The notes: a model not told the origin generated them from the sequence alone. A stretch of DNA of 46,539 nt from Lachnospiraceae bacterium (GCA_009774615.1 VSOC01000018.1:1-46539); one strand, 5' to 3'; counted from the first letter of the stretch, positions 8,305-16,118 are shown. Translations and numbers: made by a program.

Positions 8305-9444
8305 ATGATTATCCAAAGCAAACGTGTATGGATCGGCAGCCAGTTCATCCCGGCACAGCTTGAAGTAACCGGTGAAAAAATCAGCCGGATTTACGCCTGG
8401 GGTGAAAAGAAGGCAGATATCGATTACGAAAATGCCCGCCTGGTTCCCGGATTTATCGACGTACACACCCACGGCGCTTACGGCTTTGACACCAATGACG
8501 GGACACCAGAGGGCTTAAGACACTGGATGCGCCACATTCCCGAGGAAGGCGTGACCTCCATCCTCCCTACCACCGTAACCCAGATGCCCGATGTTCTGAC
8601 GGCCGCGGCAGCCAATGTGGCTGCGGTTATCGACGAGGGCTACGAGGGTGCCGAAATCCTTGGCATCCATTTTGAAGGCCCTTACCTGGATATGGAGTAC
8701 AAGGGCGCACAACCCCCGGAGGCCATCGCCAAGGCAAGCGTCGAGGAGTTTTCCCGCTATCAGGCAGCGGCAAAGGGCCATATTAAGTACATCACCCTTG
8801 CCCCGGAACTGGACGAGGATTTTGCCCTCACCCGCTACTGTAAGGAAACCGGCGTGGTGGTAAGCATGGGGCATTCCGCTGCCACCTACGAAGAGGCTCT
8901 TTTAGGCATTGCCAACGGCGCATCCTCCATGACCCATGTCTATAACGGCATGACCCCCTACCACCACCGCAGACAGGGCCTGGTCAACGCCGCCTTCCGT
9001 GTTCGGTCGGTTTACGGGGAGATTATCTGTGACGGCTGTCACTCGGATGTGAATGCATTAAATAACTTCTTTACCGCCAAGGGAAGCGACTACGGCATTA
9101 TGATCAGCGATTCCCTGCGTGCAAAGCACTGCCCGCCAGGCGGCGAATACACCCTGGGCGGACATCAGATTGAAATCGGCGAGGACGGTCTGGCACGGTT
9201 AAAGGGCACGGACACCATTGCTGGAAGCACGTTAAAGATGAACCAGGGTCTGCGGATTCTGGTCGAAGAAGCCATGGTTCCCTTTGAAACCGCCTTAAAT
9301 TCCTGTACGCTTAATCCGGCAAGATGCCTTGGTGTGGATCACCGAAAAGGCCGGCTTACGGCAGGGTACGATGCGGATATTGCGGTTCTTGGCGATGACT
9401 ATTCCGTAATACAAACCTATTGCCGCGGAAAAGAATACTGCTGA
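8305..9444 (+). CDS. nagA: N-acetylglucosamine-6-phosphate deacetylase family protein
   Basis: NagA removes acetate from GlcNAc-6-phosphate in the amidohydrolase superfamily. The 379-residue product has the metal-binding HTHG near residue 53, the FEGPYLD glutamate loop, GHSAATYEEA, THVYNGMTPYHHR and a catalytic aspartate in MISDS. AAAGGAG sits 8 nt before the ATG at 8305; an earlier in-frame ATG at 8242 lies inside potCD and has no such site. It follows potCD by 38 nt on the same strand and no nagB or GlcNAc transporter is near, so its natural substrate may not be GlcNAc-6-P. The family assignment is firm; the substrate is not. Confidence 0.85.
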   Translation: MIIQSKRVWIGSQFIPAQLEVTGEKISRIYAWGEKKADIDYENARLVPGFIDVHTHGAYGFDTNDGTPEGLRHWMRHIPEEGVTSILPTTVTQMPDVLTAAAANVAAVIDEGYEGAEILGIHFEGPYLDMEYKGAQPPEAIAKASVEEFSRYQAAAKGHIKYITLAPELDEDFALTRYCKETGVVVSMGHSAATYEEALLGIANGASSMTHVYNGMTPYHHRRQGLVNAAFRVRSVYGEIICDGCHSDVNALNNFFTAKGSDYGIMISDSLRAKHCPPGGEYTLGGHQIEIGEDGLARLKGTDTIAGSTLKMNQGLRILVEEAMVPFETALNSCTLNPARCLGVDHRKGRLTAGYDADIAVLGDDYSVIQTYCRGKEYC

Positions 9445-9450
9445 TTTTAC

Positions 9451-9548
9451 TATGAAAGTTCACCGCCGATTAGGCGGTCTAAGTTCAGGTATTCCAAGTG
9501 CGCCCAGCAGACTTTCATTTATGGTGGTGCGACTGCATGTGGGCGCAT
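9451..9548 (+). ncRNA. Candidate structured RNA with a pseudoknot
   Basis: Three perfect pairings are visible. P1 is ATGAAAGT (9452-9459) with ACTTTCAT (9511-9518). Inside it is a hairpin, ACCGCC (9462-9467) with GGCGGT (9473-9478) around GATTA. TGCGCCCA (9499-9506), in the P1 loop, pairs with TGGGCGCA (9540-9547) outside P1, which makes a pseudoknot. A strong terminator follows at 9564-9603, so this is either the 3' end of the pot-nagA transcript or a separate RNA. A 32-codon frame (9452-9550) also runs through it but has no ribosome binding site. I could not match it to a known family. The strand is inferred from the terminator. Confidence 0.5.
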
Positions 9549-9563
9549 GATGGTTTAGTTAAA

Positions 9564-9603
9564 AAAGCCCAGCAGCTGTACTGCAACACAGCTGCTGGGC
9601 TTT
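9564..9603. terminator. Strong bidirectional intrinsic terminator
   Basis: A perfect 16-bp stem (9564-9579 with 9588-9603) has an 8-nt loop. Read on plus it ends in TTTCTTT and closes the pot-nagA operon; read on minus it ends in TTTTTT and closes the DEAD-box helicase transcript. Confidence 0.92.
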
Positions 9604-9676
9604 CTTTACTTTTCCGTGACCTTGGCCTGACAGGCATTTTTATGAGGCATCGCTGCCGGAAAATCTTCAGCAAATC

Positions 9677-11386
9677 CTATCTTCCTCTTCCCCCTCTTCC
9701 GTTCGCCTTCTCCACGCGGATCTTCTTTCCCTTTATCTTTGCATGTTCCATTGCCTTTAACACCTGCTCGGAGTATTTTCTGGGAACTTCGACAAAGGTA
9801 TAGCCGTCGTACATATCAATGCTTCCGACAACACGCCCCGGAATCCCTGCTTCTCCGGCTATCGCTCCCAGGATATCTCCCGGTGTGATATTCTGGTTTC
9901 TTCCGATATTGACAAACAGCCTTGCGTTATTCTCCCCGGTCACATAATCGACGGCGGCACGCTCTGCGCCGCCCCTTCTGCGTCCCCTTCCGTTATCCCG
10001 GGACTCACGGCCGTATCTGCGGCCTCCCCGTCCGTAACTGTCCAGGTTATCTAAGGATCTTGCCGGTTCAAAATTATCGATAATATCTTCATTATCCTCG
10101 CCCATACTCATCTTTAAGAGGGCAGCCGCCAGATCCAGGGCGGTATACTCTTCTTCAATCAGCTTCTGCTCAATAATATTCACCATCGCGCTCAAATCGG
10201 AGTTCTCCAGCATATCCCGCACTTGATCAATGGTTTTTTCCACCTTGATATCGGTAATATCATCCAGCGACGGAATCGCCTGCGGAATGATCTTGGTCTT
10301 GCAGTAGCGCTGGATATCCCGAAGCTTATAGACCTCCTTGCCGACAACCAGGCTGAATGCCTTTCCTTCTCTTCCTGCCCGTCCGGTACGCCCGATCCGG
10401 TGTACATAATACTCGTCGTCTTGGGGAATATCATAGTTAAACACGGCCTCCACGTCGTCCACATCGATTCCCCTTGCCGCCACATCGGTAGCCACCAGGA
10501 TATCCGTCCGGCCGTTCCTGAAAGCATTCATCACGCGATCCCTCTGTTCCTGCTTTAAGTCCCCGTGAAGCCCCTCAGCAAAATATCCCCGCCCCTGCAA
10601 AGACTGTACCAACTCGTCCACACCCTTCTTGGTATTGCAGAACACCACCGAAAGCTTGGGCGAATACAAATCCATAAGACGGCAGAGCACCTCCACCTTA
10701 TTCTTGGGCTTGACTTCATAATAAAACTGCTCCACCTTAGGAACCGTAAGTTCCTTTTTCACCACGCGCACCATCACCGGGTTGTTCTGGAATTTTCTGG
10801 CAATCTCGGCAATGGCCGGCGGCATGGTTGCCGAAAACATCACGGTCTGGCGATTTGGGGGAAGCTGGCTTAAAATCGTTTCCATATCCTCCAAAAAGCC
10901 CATATTTAACATCTCGTCCGCTTCATCCAAAACCACGGTGTGCACCTGATCCACCCGAAGCGTCTTTCTGTGCAAATGGTCCATCACCCGCCCCGGCGTT
11001 CCGATAACCACCTGAACGCCGTCCTTAAGCGCCCGAATCTGCCGGACAATGTCCTGTCCGCCGTACACGGGCAACACCTTAATCCCGTGCATAAACTTTG
11101 CCAGACGGCGGATCTCCTCGGCAACCTGAATAGCCAGTTCCCTTGTCGGAAGCAGGACAATGGCCTGAAGCTTTTTATTGTCCGGATCAATCTTCTGCAG
11201 CAGCGGTATCCCAAATGCCGCCGTCTTCCCTGTTCCGGTCTGTGCCTGCCCCACCATATCATGACCTTCCAGCTGCGCCGGAATGGCCTGGGCCTGGATC
11301 GGCGATGCTGCTTCAAATCCCATCTCCGCCACAGCCCTTAAAATTTCCTGATGTAAATGTAATTCTTCAAAACAAATCGTTTCCAT
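9677..11386 (-). CDS. DEAD-box RNA helicase with DbpA-type RNA-binding domain
   Basis: This CsdA/DbpA-like ATP-dependent RNA helicase probably acts in ribosome assembly, RNA decay or cold adaptation. The 569 residues carry, in order, the Q motif (GFEAASPIQ), motif I AQTGTGKT, PTRELA, TPGR, the DEAD box, SAT, and motif VI HRIGRTGRAGREG. After residue 380 comes a helical extension, then an RGG/arginine-glycine-rich linker (about 455-485), an RRM-like DbpA domain (about 490-560) and a basic GRGGRGR tail. An AAGGA site lies about 14 nt before the ATG. It is transcribed alone from the promoter at 11684-11712 with a long leader that looks regulatory, and ends at the bidirectional terminator. Confidence 0.94.
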   Translation of the reverse strand: METICFEELHLHQEILRAVAEMGFEAASPIQAQAIPAQLEGHDMVGQAQTGTGKTAAFGIPLLQKIDPDNKKLQAIVLLPTRELAIQVAEEIRRLAKFMHGIKVLPVYGGQDIVRQIRALKDGVQVVIGTPGRVMDHLHRKTLRVDQVHTVVLDEADEMLNMGFLEDMETILSQLPPNRQTVMFSATMPPAIAEIARKFQNNPVMVRVVKKELTVPKVEQFYYEVKPKNKVEVLCRLMDLYSPKLSVVFCNTKKGVDELVQSLQGRGYFAEGLHGDLKQEQRDRVMNAFRNGRTDILVATDVAARGIDVDDVEAVFNYDIPQDDEYYVHRIGRTGRAGREGKAFSLVVGKEVYKLRDIQRYCKTKIIPQAIPSLDDITDIKVEKTIDQVRDMLENSDLSAMVNIIEQKLIEEEYTALDLAAALLKMSMGEDNEDIIDNFEPARSLDNLDSYGRGGRRYGRESRDNGRGRRRGGAERAAVDYVTGENNARLFVNIGRNQNITPGDILGAIAGEAGIPGRVVGSIDMYDGYTFVEVPRKYSEQVLKAMEHAKIKGKKIRVEKANGRGGRGR

Positions 11387-11434
11387 AATCTATCTTACCA
11401 TCCTTTCCAACGGTTTTTCGCAGGGGCTTATATC

Positions 11435-11460
11435 GTTACTGTTCACACAGTCGCAGCAGC
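11435..11460 (+). repeat. Dispersed intergenic repeat, copy 1
   Basis: This copy reads GTTACTGTTCACACAG followed by CAGCAG on the plus strand. It shares the GTTACTGTTCA core with copies near 38516, 40535 and 42985. Confidence 0.5.
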
Positions 11461-11543
11461 TGCAAAGCCTATGTGAACAATAAGCTTAACATCACCTCCC
11501 GCTCCGCCCGGAATCTGCCTGTGCGGCACATTCGCTTTTTTGC

Positions 11544-11565
11544 TGCTGTTCACTACTCACAGCAA
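11544..11565 (+). repeat. Dispersed intergenic repeat, copy 2
   Basis: TGCTGTTCAC and CACAGCAA form a short stem-loop (TGCTGT with ACAGCA). It is the same element type as the copies at 21698 and 42985. Confidence 0.5.
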
Positions 11566-11654
11566 TCTTTTTTCTGTCCCTGTCCGGAACAAGGATGGAA
11601 GGTATCATCATAAGCCCAAAAAAAGAGAGGTGTCCGCCACGTAAGGGCTTTCAT
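11553..11654 (-). CDS. Possible 33-aa leader peptide through the attenuator
   Basis: An ATG at 11654 opens a 33-codon frame that runs through the attenuator stem and its U-run (encoding Pro-Leu-Phe-Phe) and stops at 11553. The peptide is rich in aromatics and cysteine (MKALTWRTPLFFWAY at its start, a CC near its end). GAGAGG abuts the ATG with no spacing, so initiation would be poor. It may be a real leader peptide or only a frame left open by chance in a conserved RNA. Confidence 0.25.
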   Translation of the reverse strand: MKALTWRTPLFFWAYDDTFHPCSGQGQKKDCCE

Positions 11655-11660
11655 CCTCTC
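11608..11660 (-). terminator. Attenuator-like terminator in the helicase leader
   Basis: On the minus strand GAGAGG (11660-11655) pairs with CCTCTC (11620-11615), extended inside by TG/CA and GCC/GGC, and is followed by seven U at 11614-11608. AAGCCC in its loop (11650-11645) can instead pair with GGGCTT just after the U-run (11607-11602), which would break the terminator. It lies only about 20-70 nt from the transcript start, about 220 nt before the helicase start codon. Confidence 0.65.
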
Positions 11661-11683
11661 GTTTCACACTAAATAGCTTGTCT

Positions 11684-11712
11684 ACTATAACAGAACAGCG
11701 AAAAAATGTCAA
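11684..11712 (-). promoter_or_regulatory. Promoter of the DEAD-box helicase gene
   Basis: On the minus strand a consensus TTGACA (11712-11707), a 17-nt spacer and TATAGT (11689-11684) form a strong sigma-A promoter. It begins about 55 nt past the stop codon of the upstream cell-wall-repeat gene. Confidence 0.78.
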
Positions 11713-11766
11713 GAAAAATTTTTCAAAAATGGTTGACAGAATTTTTTTCAAAAGCCTTGGCAGCCC

Positions 11767-13131
11767 TTAATCGCTGTACCAGCTCGGCTCCCGGGGATCG
11801 CTTCCGGTGATATTATCCACATCCTGGTCGTCAATCTTAATCACCTTTCCGGCGGCATTCGTCTTATACTTGCTTCCGTCGTCAAACTTAACCGTGGTGT
11901 TCTTCATCACCTTCCCGGAAGAATTCACCACCACGCCGTAATTGCTCCCGGGCAGGTTAATCACCTCGTACTTGCTGTTTTCCGCCTTCTGCGCCTTCCC
12001 GGCAAAATACAGGTAACCGTCCTTAATTCCGGTATAGCCCCTTCCCGCATCGGTAAAATAAAAGGTACTGACTTCCCCGTTATCCTCTTCTACCTGCTGG
12101 CGGCCCTTGTGTGCCCAGCATTCGTTTTCATTCTTGCCGAAATAATAGGAAGTATAGTTCGCATTATTCTCGTCCAGATAAATCTTGCGCAGGCCGGTCA
12201 GCGGTATGCCGTCTACCCCAAAAAGATAGGTTTTCCCGCCGATATTCATTAAATCCTTCGTACTGTAGTCATCGCTCTCTGCGGCCTTGGGCACGCCGCG
12301 GGAGTTAAAATAATACCAGTGCACATCGCCGTCGCTGTTTTCCAACCCTCTGGGCGCTTCGGCAGAATACCAGCCCGTAACCATCTTGCCGCTGGGCAGG
12401 AAATACTTATAAGCCGAGATCGAACTTTCCCCGGTAACATTCTTCCAGCCGTACTGTAAGGCACCGTCTAAGTTCATGCAGTAATAATCATTATCAATGC
12501 GCACAACCCCGTTCTCGCCGCCGTCCTCCTTGGGCGTAAGCTTTTTCCCGGTGGACTTAAAATAATACCAGTACTGCCCGTCATGGTCAGCCAGGGCAAA
12601 GGGGTCATAATCATTCTCATAGTCCTGGCTGTAATCCACATCCGCCGGCGGATCAAGCTTCTGCCAGCCGATAAGCATCCCTCCGTTTTCATCCACATAA
12701 TAACGGTTCTCATCCACCCAGCCGACCTGCATTACACCCAGTTCATCAAAGAAATACCACTTTTCATTGATTTTTTTCCAGCCGTCCTTTACCGCCTTAC
12801 CCTTACTGTCAAAGAAGTACCAGATGGTATTATCGGAATACGGATCGCTTACCTGGAGCCAGTTCTCCGCAACCATAATGCCCTCGGCATTGACATAATA
12901 CTCATCATCAACCCAGCTGTTCACCGCCATAAACCCGGCACTGTTTAAATAGCGCCATTGATCATCCGCACCCTTTTTCCATTCGTTTTTTACGATGTAA
13001 CCGGCATTATCCTGATACTGCCACTGTCCGTTTGTGCTGTTCTTTACCCATCCCGCAGCAAAGGCGCTAATCCCCGTTCCCAGGGTCAGGGCGGCTGTAA
13101 GGACGGCAATCCTTAATTTCTTATGTTCCAT
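11767..13131 (-). CDS. Secreted cell-wall-binding repeat protein
   Basis: A 454-residue exported protein. A signal peptide (1 to about 26, ending GISAFA-AG) is followed only by repeats of the choline/glucan-binding type, each about 20 residues with Trp-x-Tyr-Phe-Phe cores (NGQWQYQDNAGY, EKWYFFDELGVM, GQYWYYFKSTGKK, VHWYYFNSRG). No catalytic domain is visible, so it may coat or decorate the wall. AAAGGAG precedes the ATG at 13131 by 7 nt; an upstream in-frame start at 13152 lies before that site and is rejected. It has its own promoter at 13261-13289. A related, longer protein is encoded at 40874-42370. Confidence 0.88.
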   Translation of the reverse strand: MEHKKLRIAVLTAALTLGTGISAFAAGWVKNSTNGQWQYQDNAGYIVKNEWKKGADDQWRYLNSAGFMAVNSWVDDEYYVNAEGIMVAENWLQVSDPYSDNTIWYFFDSKGKAVKDGWKKINEKWYFFDELGVMQVGWVDENRYYVDENGGMLIGWQKLDPPADVDYSQDYENDYDPFALADHDGQYWYYFKSTGKKLTPKEDGGENGVVRIDNDYYCMNLDGALQYGWKNVTGESSISAYKYFLPSGKMVTGWYSAEAPRGLENSDGDVHWYYFNSRGVPKAAESDDYSTKDLMNIGGKTYLFGVDGIPLTGLRKIYLDENNANYTSYYFGKNENECWAHKGRQQVEEDNGEVSTFYFTDAGRGYTGIKDGYLYFAGKAQKAENSKYEVINLPGSNYGVVVNSSGKVMKNTTVKFDDGSKYKTNAAGKVIKIDDQDVDNITGSDPREPSWYSD

Positions 13132-13260
13132 CTTACACTCCTTTAGTATCACAGGCTTCTTCCTGGTTTTTTACACAAATCTTCTGTGTTTTCTCTGAAG
13201 ATTTCCATCTTGGCTGCCCTAGATTTCGGCAGTCTATGGCAATATTACTATATACAGGAA

Positions 13261-13289
13261 ATTTTAGCAAGATTTTTCCATGCTTGCAA
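13261..13289 (-). promoter_or_regulatory. Promoter of the cell-wall-repeat gene
   Basis: On the minus strand TTGCAA (13289-13284), a 17-nt spacer and TAAAAT (13266-13261) lie about 130 nt upstream of the start at 13131. Confidence 0.5.
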
Positions 13290-13321
13290 CAAATTTTCTT
13301 TTTCATTTTTATTACGATTTC

Positions 13322-13350
13322 TTGACCGTGCTTCCTTCTTTGTCTATAAT
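13322..13350 (+). promoter_or_regulatory. Promoter of the methyltransferase gene
   Basis: TTGACC (13322-13327), a 17-nt spacer and a consensus TATAAT (13345-13350) lie 37 nt before the ATG at 13388, divergent from the cell-wall-repeat promoter. Confidence 0.72.
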
Positions 13351-13387
13351 AGAGAAAATACGACAAAAACAGAGAGGAATTGAATTT

Positions 13388-14251
13388 ATGTGGAAAGCCA
13401 ACGGATGGGTGGATTATGAGGTTATCGACTGCTCCAGAGGAGAAAAACTGGAACGCTGGGGAAAATACCGGTTAATCCGTCCGGACCCGCAGATTATCTG
13501 GGATACAGAGAAAAAAGACGCCGGCTGGAAACATCCCAACGGCCACTATCACCGTAGCAGCAAGGGCGGCGGAGAATGGGAGTTTTTTGATTTGCCGAAG
13601 CAGTGGTCTATCCGGTATAAAAACCTTACCTTCAACCTCAAGCCCTTCAGTTTCAAGCACACCGGTCTTTTCCCGGAACAGGCGGCAAACTGGGACTGGT
13701 TCAGTGAAAAAATCAAACACGCAGGGCGGGAAATCAGAGTCTTAAACCTCTTTGCCTACACTGGAGGCGCTACGCTTGCTGCTGCCGCTGCCGGAGCCGC
13801 CGTTACCCATGTCGATGCTTCCAAGGGCATGGTAAACTGGGCAAAGGAAAATGCAAAATCCAGCGGCCTGGAAGATGCACCTGTTCGCTGGATTGTTGAT
13901 GACTGTGTAAAATTCGCAGAGAGGGAAATCCGGCGCGAAAAAACCTATGACGCCATTATTATGGACCCTCCTTCCTACGGCCGGGGACCCAAAGGGGAGA
14001 TCTGGAAGATTGAAGACAATATCCACGGCCTGGTTAAACTCTGCTGCCGCCTGTTGTCCGATGACCCGCTGTTTTTTTTAATTAACTCCTATACCACGGG
14101 ACTTGCCCCTTCGGTACTTTCTTATCTTTTAGCTGCCGAACTGAAACAATACCGCGGGCAGGTTCGTGCCGACGAGGTAGGTCTTCCGGTATCCTCAAAC
14201 GGCTTGGTTCTCCCCTGCGGCGCTTCCGGGCGCTGGGAAAGCAATGCCTGA
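13388..14251 (+). CDS. Class I SAM-dependent methyltransferase, RlmI/RlmK-like
   Basis: The 287-residue protein looks like a PUA-less relative of the 23S rRNA methyltransferases RlmI/RlmK. It has an N-terminal region (GWVDYEVIDCSRGEKLERWG) and FKHTGLFPEQAANWDWF, then the SAM-binding loop LNLFAYTGGATLAAAAAG (about residues 119-136) and the catalytic-loop-type motif MDPPSYGRG. The target base is unknown. An upstream extension to 13280 covers the promoter and is rejected; GAGG lies about 9 nt before the ATG at 13388. It is monocistronic, with a terminator at 14296-14328 that lies inside the neighbouring convergent gene. Confidence 0.85.
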   Translation: MWKANGWVDYEVIDCSRGEKLERWGKYRLIRPDPQIIWDTEKKDAGWKHPNGHYHRSSKGGGEWEFFDLPKQWSIRYKNLTFNLKPFSFKHTGLFPEQAANWDWFSEKIKHAGREIRVLNLFAYTGGATLAAAAAGAAVTHVDASKGMVNWAKENAKSSGLEDAPVRWIVDDCVKFAEREIRREKTYDAIIMDPPSYGRGPKGEIWKIEDNIHGLVKLCCRLLSDDPLFFLINSYTTGLAPSVLSYLLAAELKQYRGQVRADEVGLPVSSNGLVLPCGASGRWESNA

Positions 14252-14280
14252 ATCAATTATCTCACGCGCACATCCCGGCT

Positions 14281-15306
14281 TTACCGCCCGCCGTTAAGCG
14301 CACTCCACAGCACGGGAGTGCGCTTTTTCAGCACCACTGCCGCCCCGTAACTTGCCGCCGCCGCAATCACAGGCATAAAAAGATAAAATCCAAGGGGAAC
14401 TGCCGGCAGCTTCGGCATAAACATTGCCGCGGTCTTATTCACCAGACGGATAATGGCAAAGTGCACCGCATAGAGGAAAAAGTTGCACTGCATCCACGGC
14501 CGGGCTAAAGGCAGTACATCCGCACGGATAACTCCCCAGAGTCCCAAGGGCATGAATAGACGGCCAAGCACCGTCGCCCCGGGAGAATAATATTTTCTGC
14601 CCAGATAGAGATTCACCAGCGCCATAATGATCATCCCTGTACCTGCTATCCGGTGCCCTGCACTTTCTTCCTGCTCCAACTGCCTTCCGTGAAGCGCCAG
14701 AAACGCACCTGTCCCGTAATAAAAGAGAGCGTCTTCATTCAGCCAGGGAAGAAGATCCCATGCCGTCCATATCACGATAAACAGGGAGAGCAAAACGATG
14801 AGTCCGCTCCAGAAATGTTTCAGCAGAAGGTAAATCAGCGGCGCAAGCAAAAGCAGAAGGATCAGCTGATGCATATACCAGAAGGTGTGGAGATAGCGGT
14901 AATTCAGCAGAGCATCCAGCAATGCGTCGAAGGTAAAAGGAATCACGCCTTTACCGATAGCCCGGGAAACCAGAGGCAGGCGGCTGCCGATAAGATAACC
15001 GAGATAATACAGCCCGTTCCAGAGAAAATACGGCACAAGCACACTCCAGGCCCTGGATTTCCACTTGCAAAGAAGCTTTCTCCAGTGAAAATTCCGGTAA
15101 AACAAATAGGCTGAGAGAAGGAAAAACCCCGGCACAGCCATCTGCCCGACCACATCCCCCAAAAACCGCTCCGCTTCCAGCACCGTTTTTCCCTGATGCG
15201 TCTTTCCCAGAAAAAGTTCCCCGTTATAGGAATGTGCCCAGATCACAAGGATACTGAAGAAAAAGCTGAAACACGTAATTTTATTGCGGAACTCTTTTTC
15301 TTCCAT
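14281..15306 (-). CDS. Membrane acyltransferase (Acyl_transf_3 / OafA-like)
   Basis: The 341-residue integral membrane protein has about ten hydrophobic segments and an early FSILVIWAHSYNG in the first helix, where this family carries its active-site histidine. Members O-acetylate or succinylate cell-surface glycans. The frame is open to 15342, but GGAGGG sits 5 nt before the ATG at 15306, so I start there. It follows the HAD gene by 72 nt on the same strand. Its last 16 or so codons contain the terminator of the convergent methyltransferase gene. The substrate is unknown; the polysaccharide locus 14 kb away is one candidate. Confidence 0.82.
   Translation of the reverse strand: MEEKEFRNKITCFSFFFSILVIWAHSYNGELFLGKTHQGKTVLEAERFLGDVVGQMAVPGFFLLSAYLFYRNFHWRKLLCKWKSRAWSVLVPYFLWNGLYYLGYLIGSRLPLVSRAIGKGVIPFTFDALLDALLNYRYLHTFWYMHQLILLLLLAPLIYLLLKHFWSGLIVLLSLFIVIWTAWDLLPWLNEDALFYYGTGAFLALHGRQLEQEESAGHRIAGTGMIIMALVNLYLGRKYYSPGATVLGRLFMPLGLWGVIRADVLPLARPWMQCNFFLYAVHFAIIRLVNKTAAMFMPKLPAVPLGFYLFMPVIAAAASYGAAVVLKKRTPVLWSALNGGR
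14296..14328 (+). terminator. Intrinsic terminator embedded in a convergent gene
   Basis: AAGCGCACTCC (14296-14306) pairs perfectly with 14315-14325 around an 8-nt loop, and T runs to 14328. It ends the methyltransferase transcript although it lies within the coding sequence of the acyltransferase (near its C-terminus) on the other strand. Confidence 0.85.
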
Positions 15307-15378
15307 AACACCCTCCGAATCTTCTTTTTTCTTTCTTCGCATCCCTTTGCCTTCCTGTCCCTGTATTTTCAGCCTGCC

Positions 15379-15993
15379 TTATCCTTCCAGCACCTCTTCT
15401 AACTTTTCCATAAGCCTTTTCCGGTCGCCGTCATACACCCAGCCCTTCATCCCGCAGCTTTCGGCACCCCGGATATTCAGCGGCTGATCGTCAATAAAAT
15501 AACATTCTTCCGCCTTAAGCCCAAACCGCGCAAACAGCCGTTCATAGATCTCCTTCTGCGGCTTCATACAGCCTTCCTCCGCAGAAAATAAAACCCCGTC
15601 AAAACATTCTATGCCGGGAATTAACTGCTTATAACAAGTTAAGAGGCGCACGGAAGCATTGGAACAGAGATAAATCCCATATCCCCGGCTGTGCAGATTT
15701 TTAATCAGTTCTTCCATCCCTTCCATCGCCCACATATTATATTCGTGCCAGTGCCGGAAGCATAATTCTGCCATCTCTTTGGCGTGAGGCGTTTCCAGGC
15801 GGGCCTTCATTCTCTGCAGGGCCTCCTCCTCCTCCATCACTCCCATATCCAGAAACACCCATTCCGGCGAAACAAACACGCTGGTACAAACTTCCCTGAT
15901 TTCCTTTTCGTCCGTCATATAATGGCGGCACACCGCATCAGCCACATAGTCTACCAGAACCTTTCCCATATCAAAAACAATATTTTTAATCAT
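15379..15993 (-). CDS. HAD-family phosphatase (YihX-like)
   Basis: The 204-residue protein is a HAD superfamily IA hydrolase. Motif I is FDMGKVLVDY, with nucleophile Asp8 and Gly instead of the usual second Asp, as in the YihX glucose-1-phosphatase group (FDLGNVIVD). Motif II is LCSNAS, motif III has KPQKEIYE and motif IV is FIDDQPLNIRGA. A helical cap lies between motifs I and II. AAGGAGAGG lies 6-9 nt before the ATG at 15993; an earlier in-frame start at 16026 has no such site. It sits just after the terminator of the yajC operon and before the acyltransferase; no promoter was clear. Confidence 0.85.
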   Translation of the reverse strand: MIKNIVFDMGKVLVDYVADAVCRHYMTDEKEIREVCTSVFVSPEWVFLDMGVMEEEEALQRMKARLETPHAKEMAELCFRHWHEYNMWAMEGMEELIKNLHSRGYGIYLCSNASVRLLTCYKQLIPGIECFDGVLFSAEEGCMKPQKEIYERLFARFGLKAEECYFIDDQPLNIRGAESCGMKGWVYDGDRKRLMEKLEEVLEG

Positions 15994-16034
15994 ATGCTTT
16001 CCTCTCCTTAAAGCCAAATAAAGCAAAATAAAGC

Positions 16035-16070
16035 AAAAAGACTGCCGGCAACCTGTTCCTGCCCGCAGTC
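16035..16070 (-). terminator. Terminator of the scfA-scfB-secDF-tgt-yajC operon
   Basis: On the minus strand GACTGCGGGC (16070-16061) pairs with GCCGGCAGTC (16049-16040) with one mismatch, followed by TTTTT (16039-16035). It lies 49 nt past the yajC stop. Confidence 0.8.
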
Positions 16071-16118
16071 CCTGTCCTTTACCGCTCTGATGCCTTCACG
16101 GTAAACTCTGTCCTTTTC

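Larger units (their letters stand above)
11387..11677 (-). promoter_or_regulatory. Long 5' leader of the helicase gene
   Basis: The predicted transcript starts near 11677, so the leader is about 290 nt. It contains the attenuator-like hairpin (11608-11660), a short reading frame (11553-11654) and two copies of a dispersed repeat. A further hairpin pairs GTTCACA near 11441-11447 with TGTGAAC near 11471-11477. Such a leader fits cold-dependent or autogenous control of a helicase, which is inference. Confidence 0.55.

Noticed and set aside
9451..9548. Twister or pistol ribozyme identity for the pseudoknotted RNA
   Set aside because: A hairpin followed by CTAA and a later CCAAG recall twister, but the conserved loop sequences and the second pseudoknot do not fit; I leave it unassigned.
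9498..9803. 101-codon plus-strand frame across the terminator
   Set aside because: It runs through the candidate RNA, the bidirectional terminator and the 3' end of the helicase gene; no ribosome binding site.
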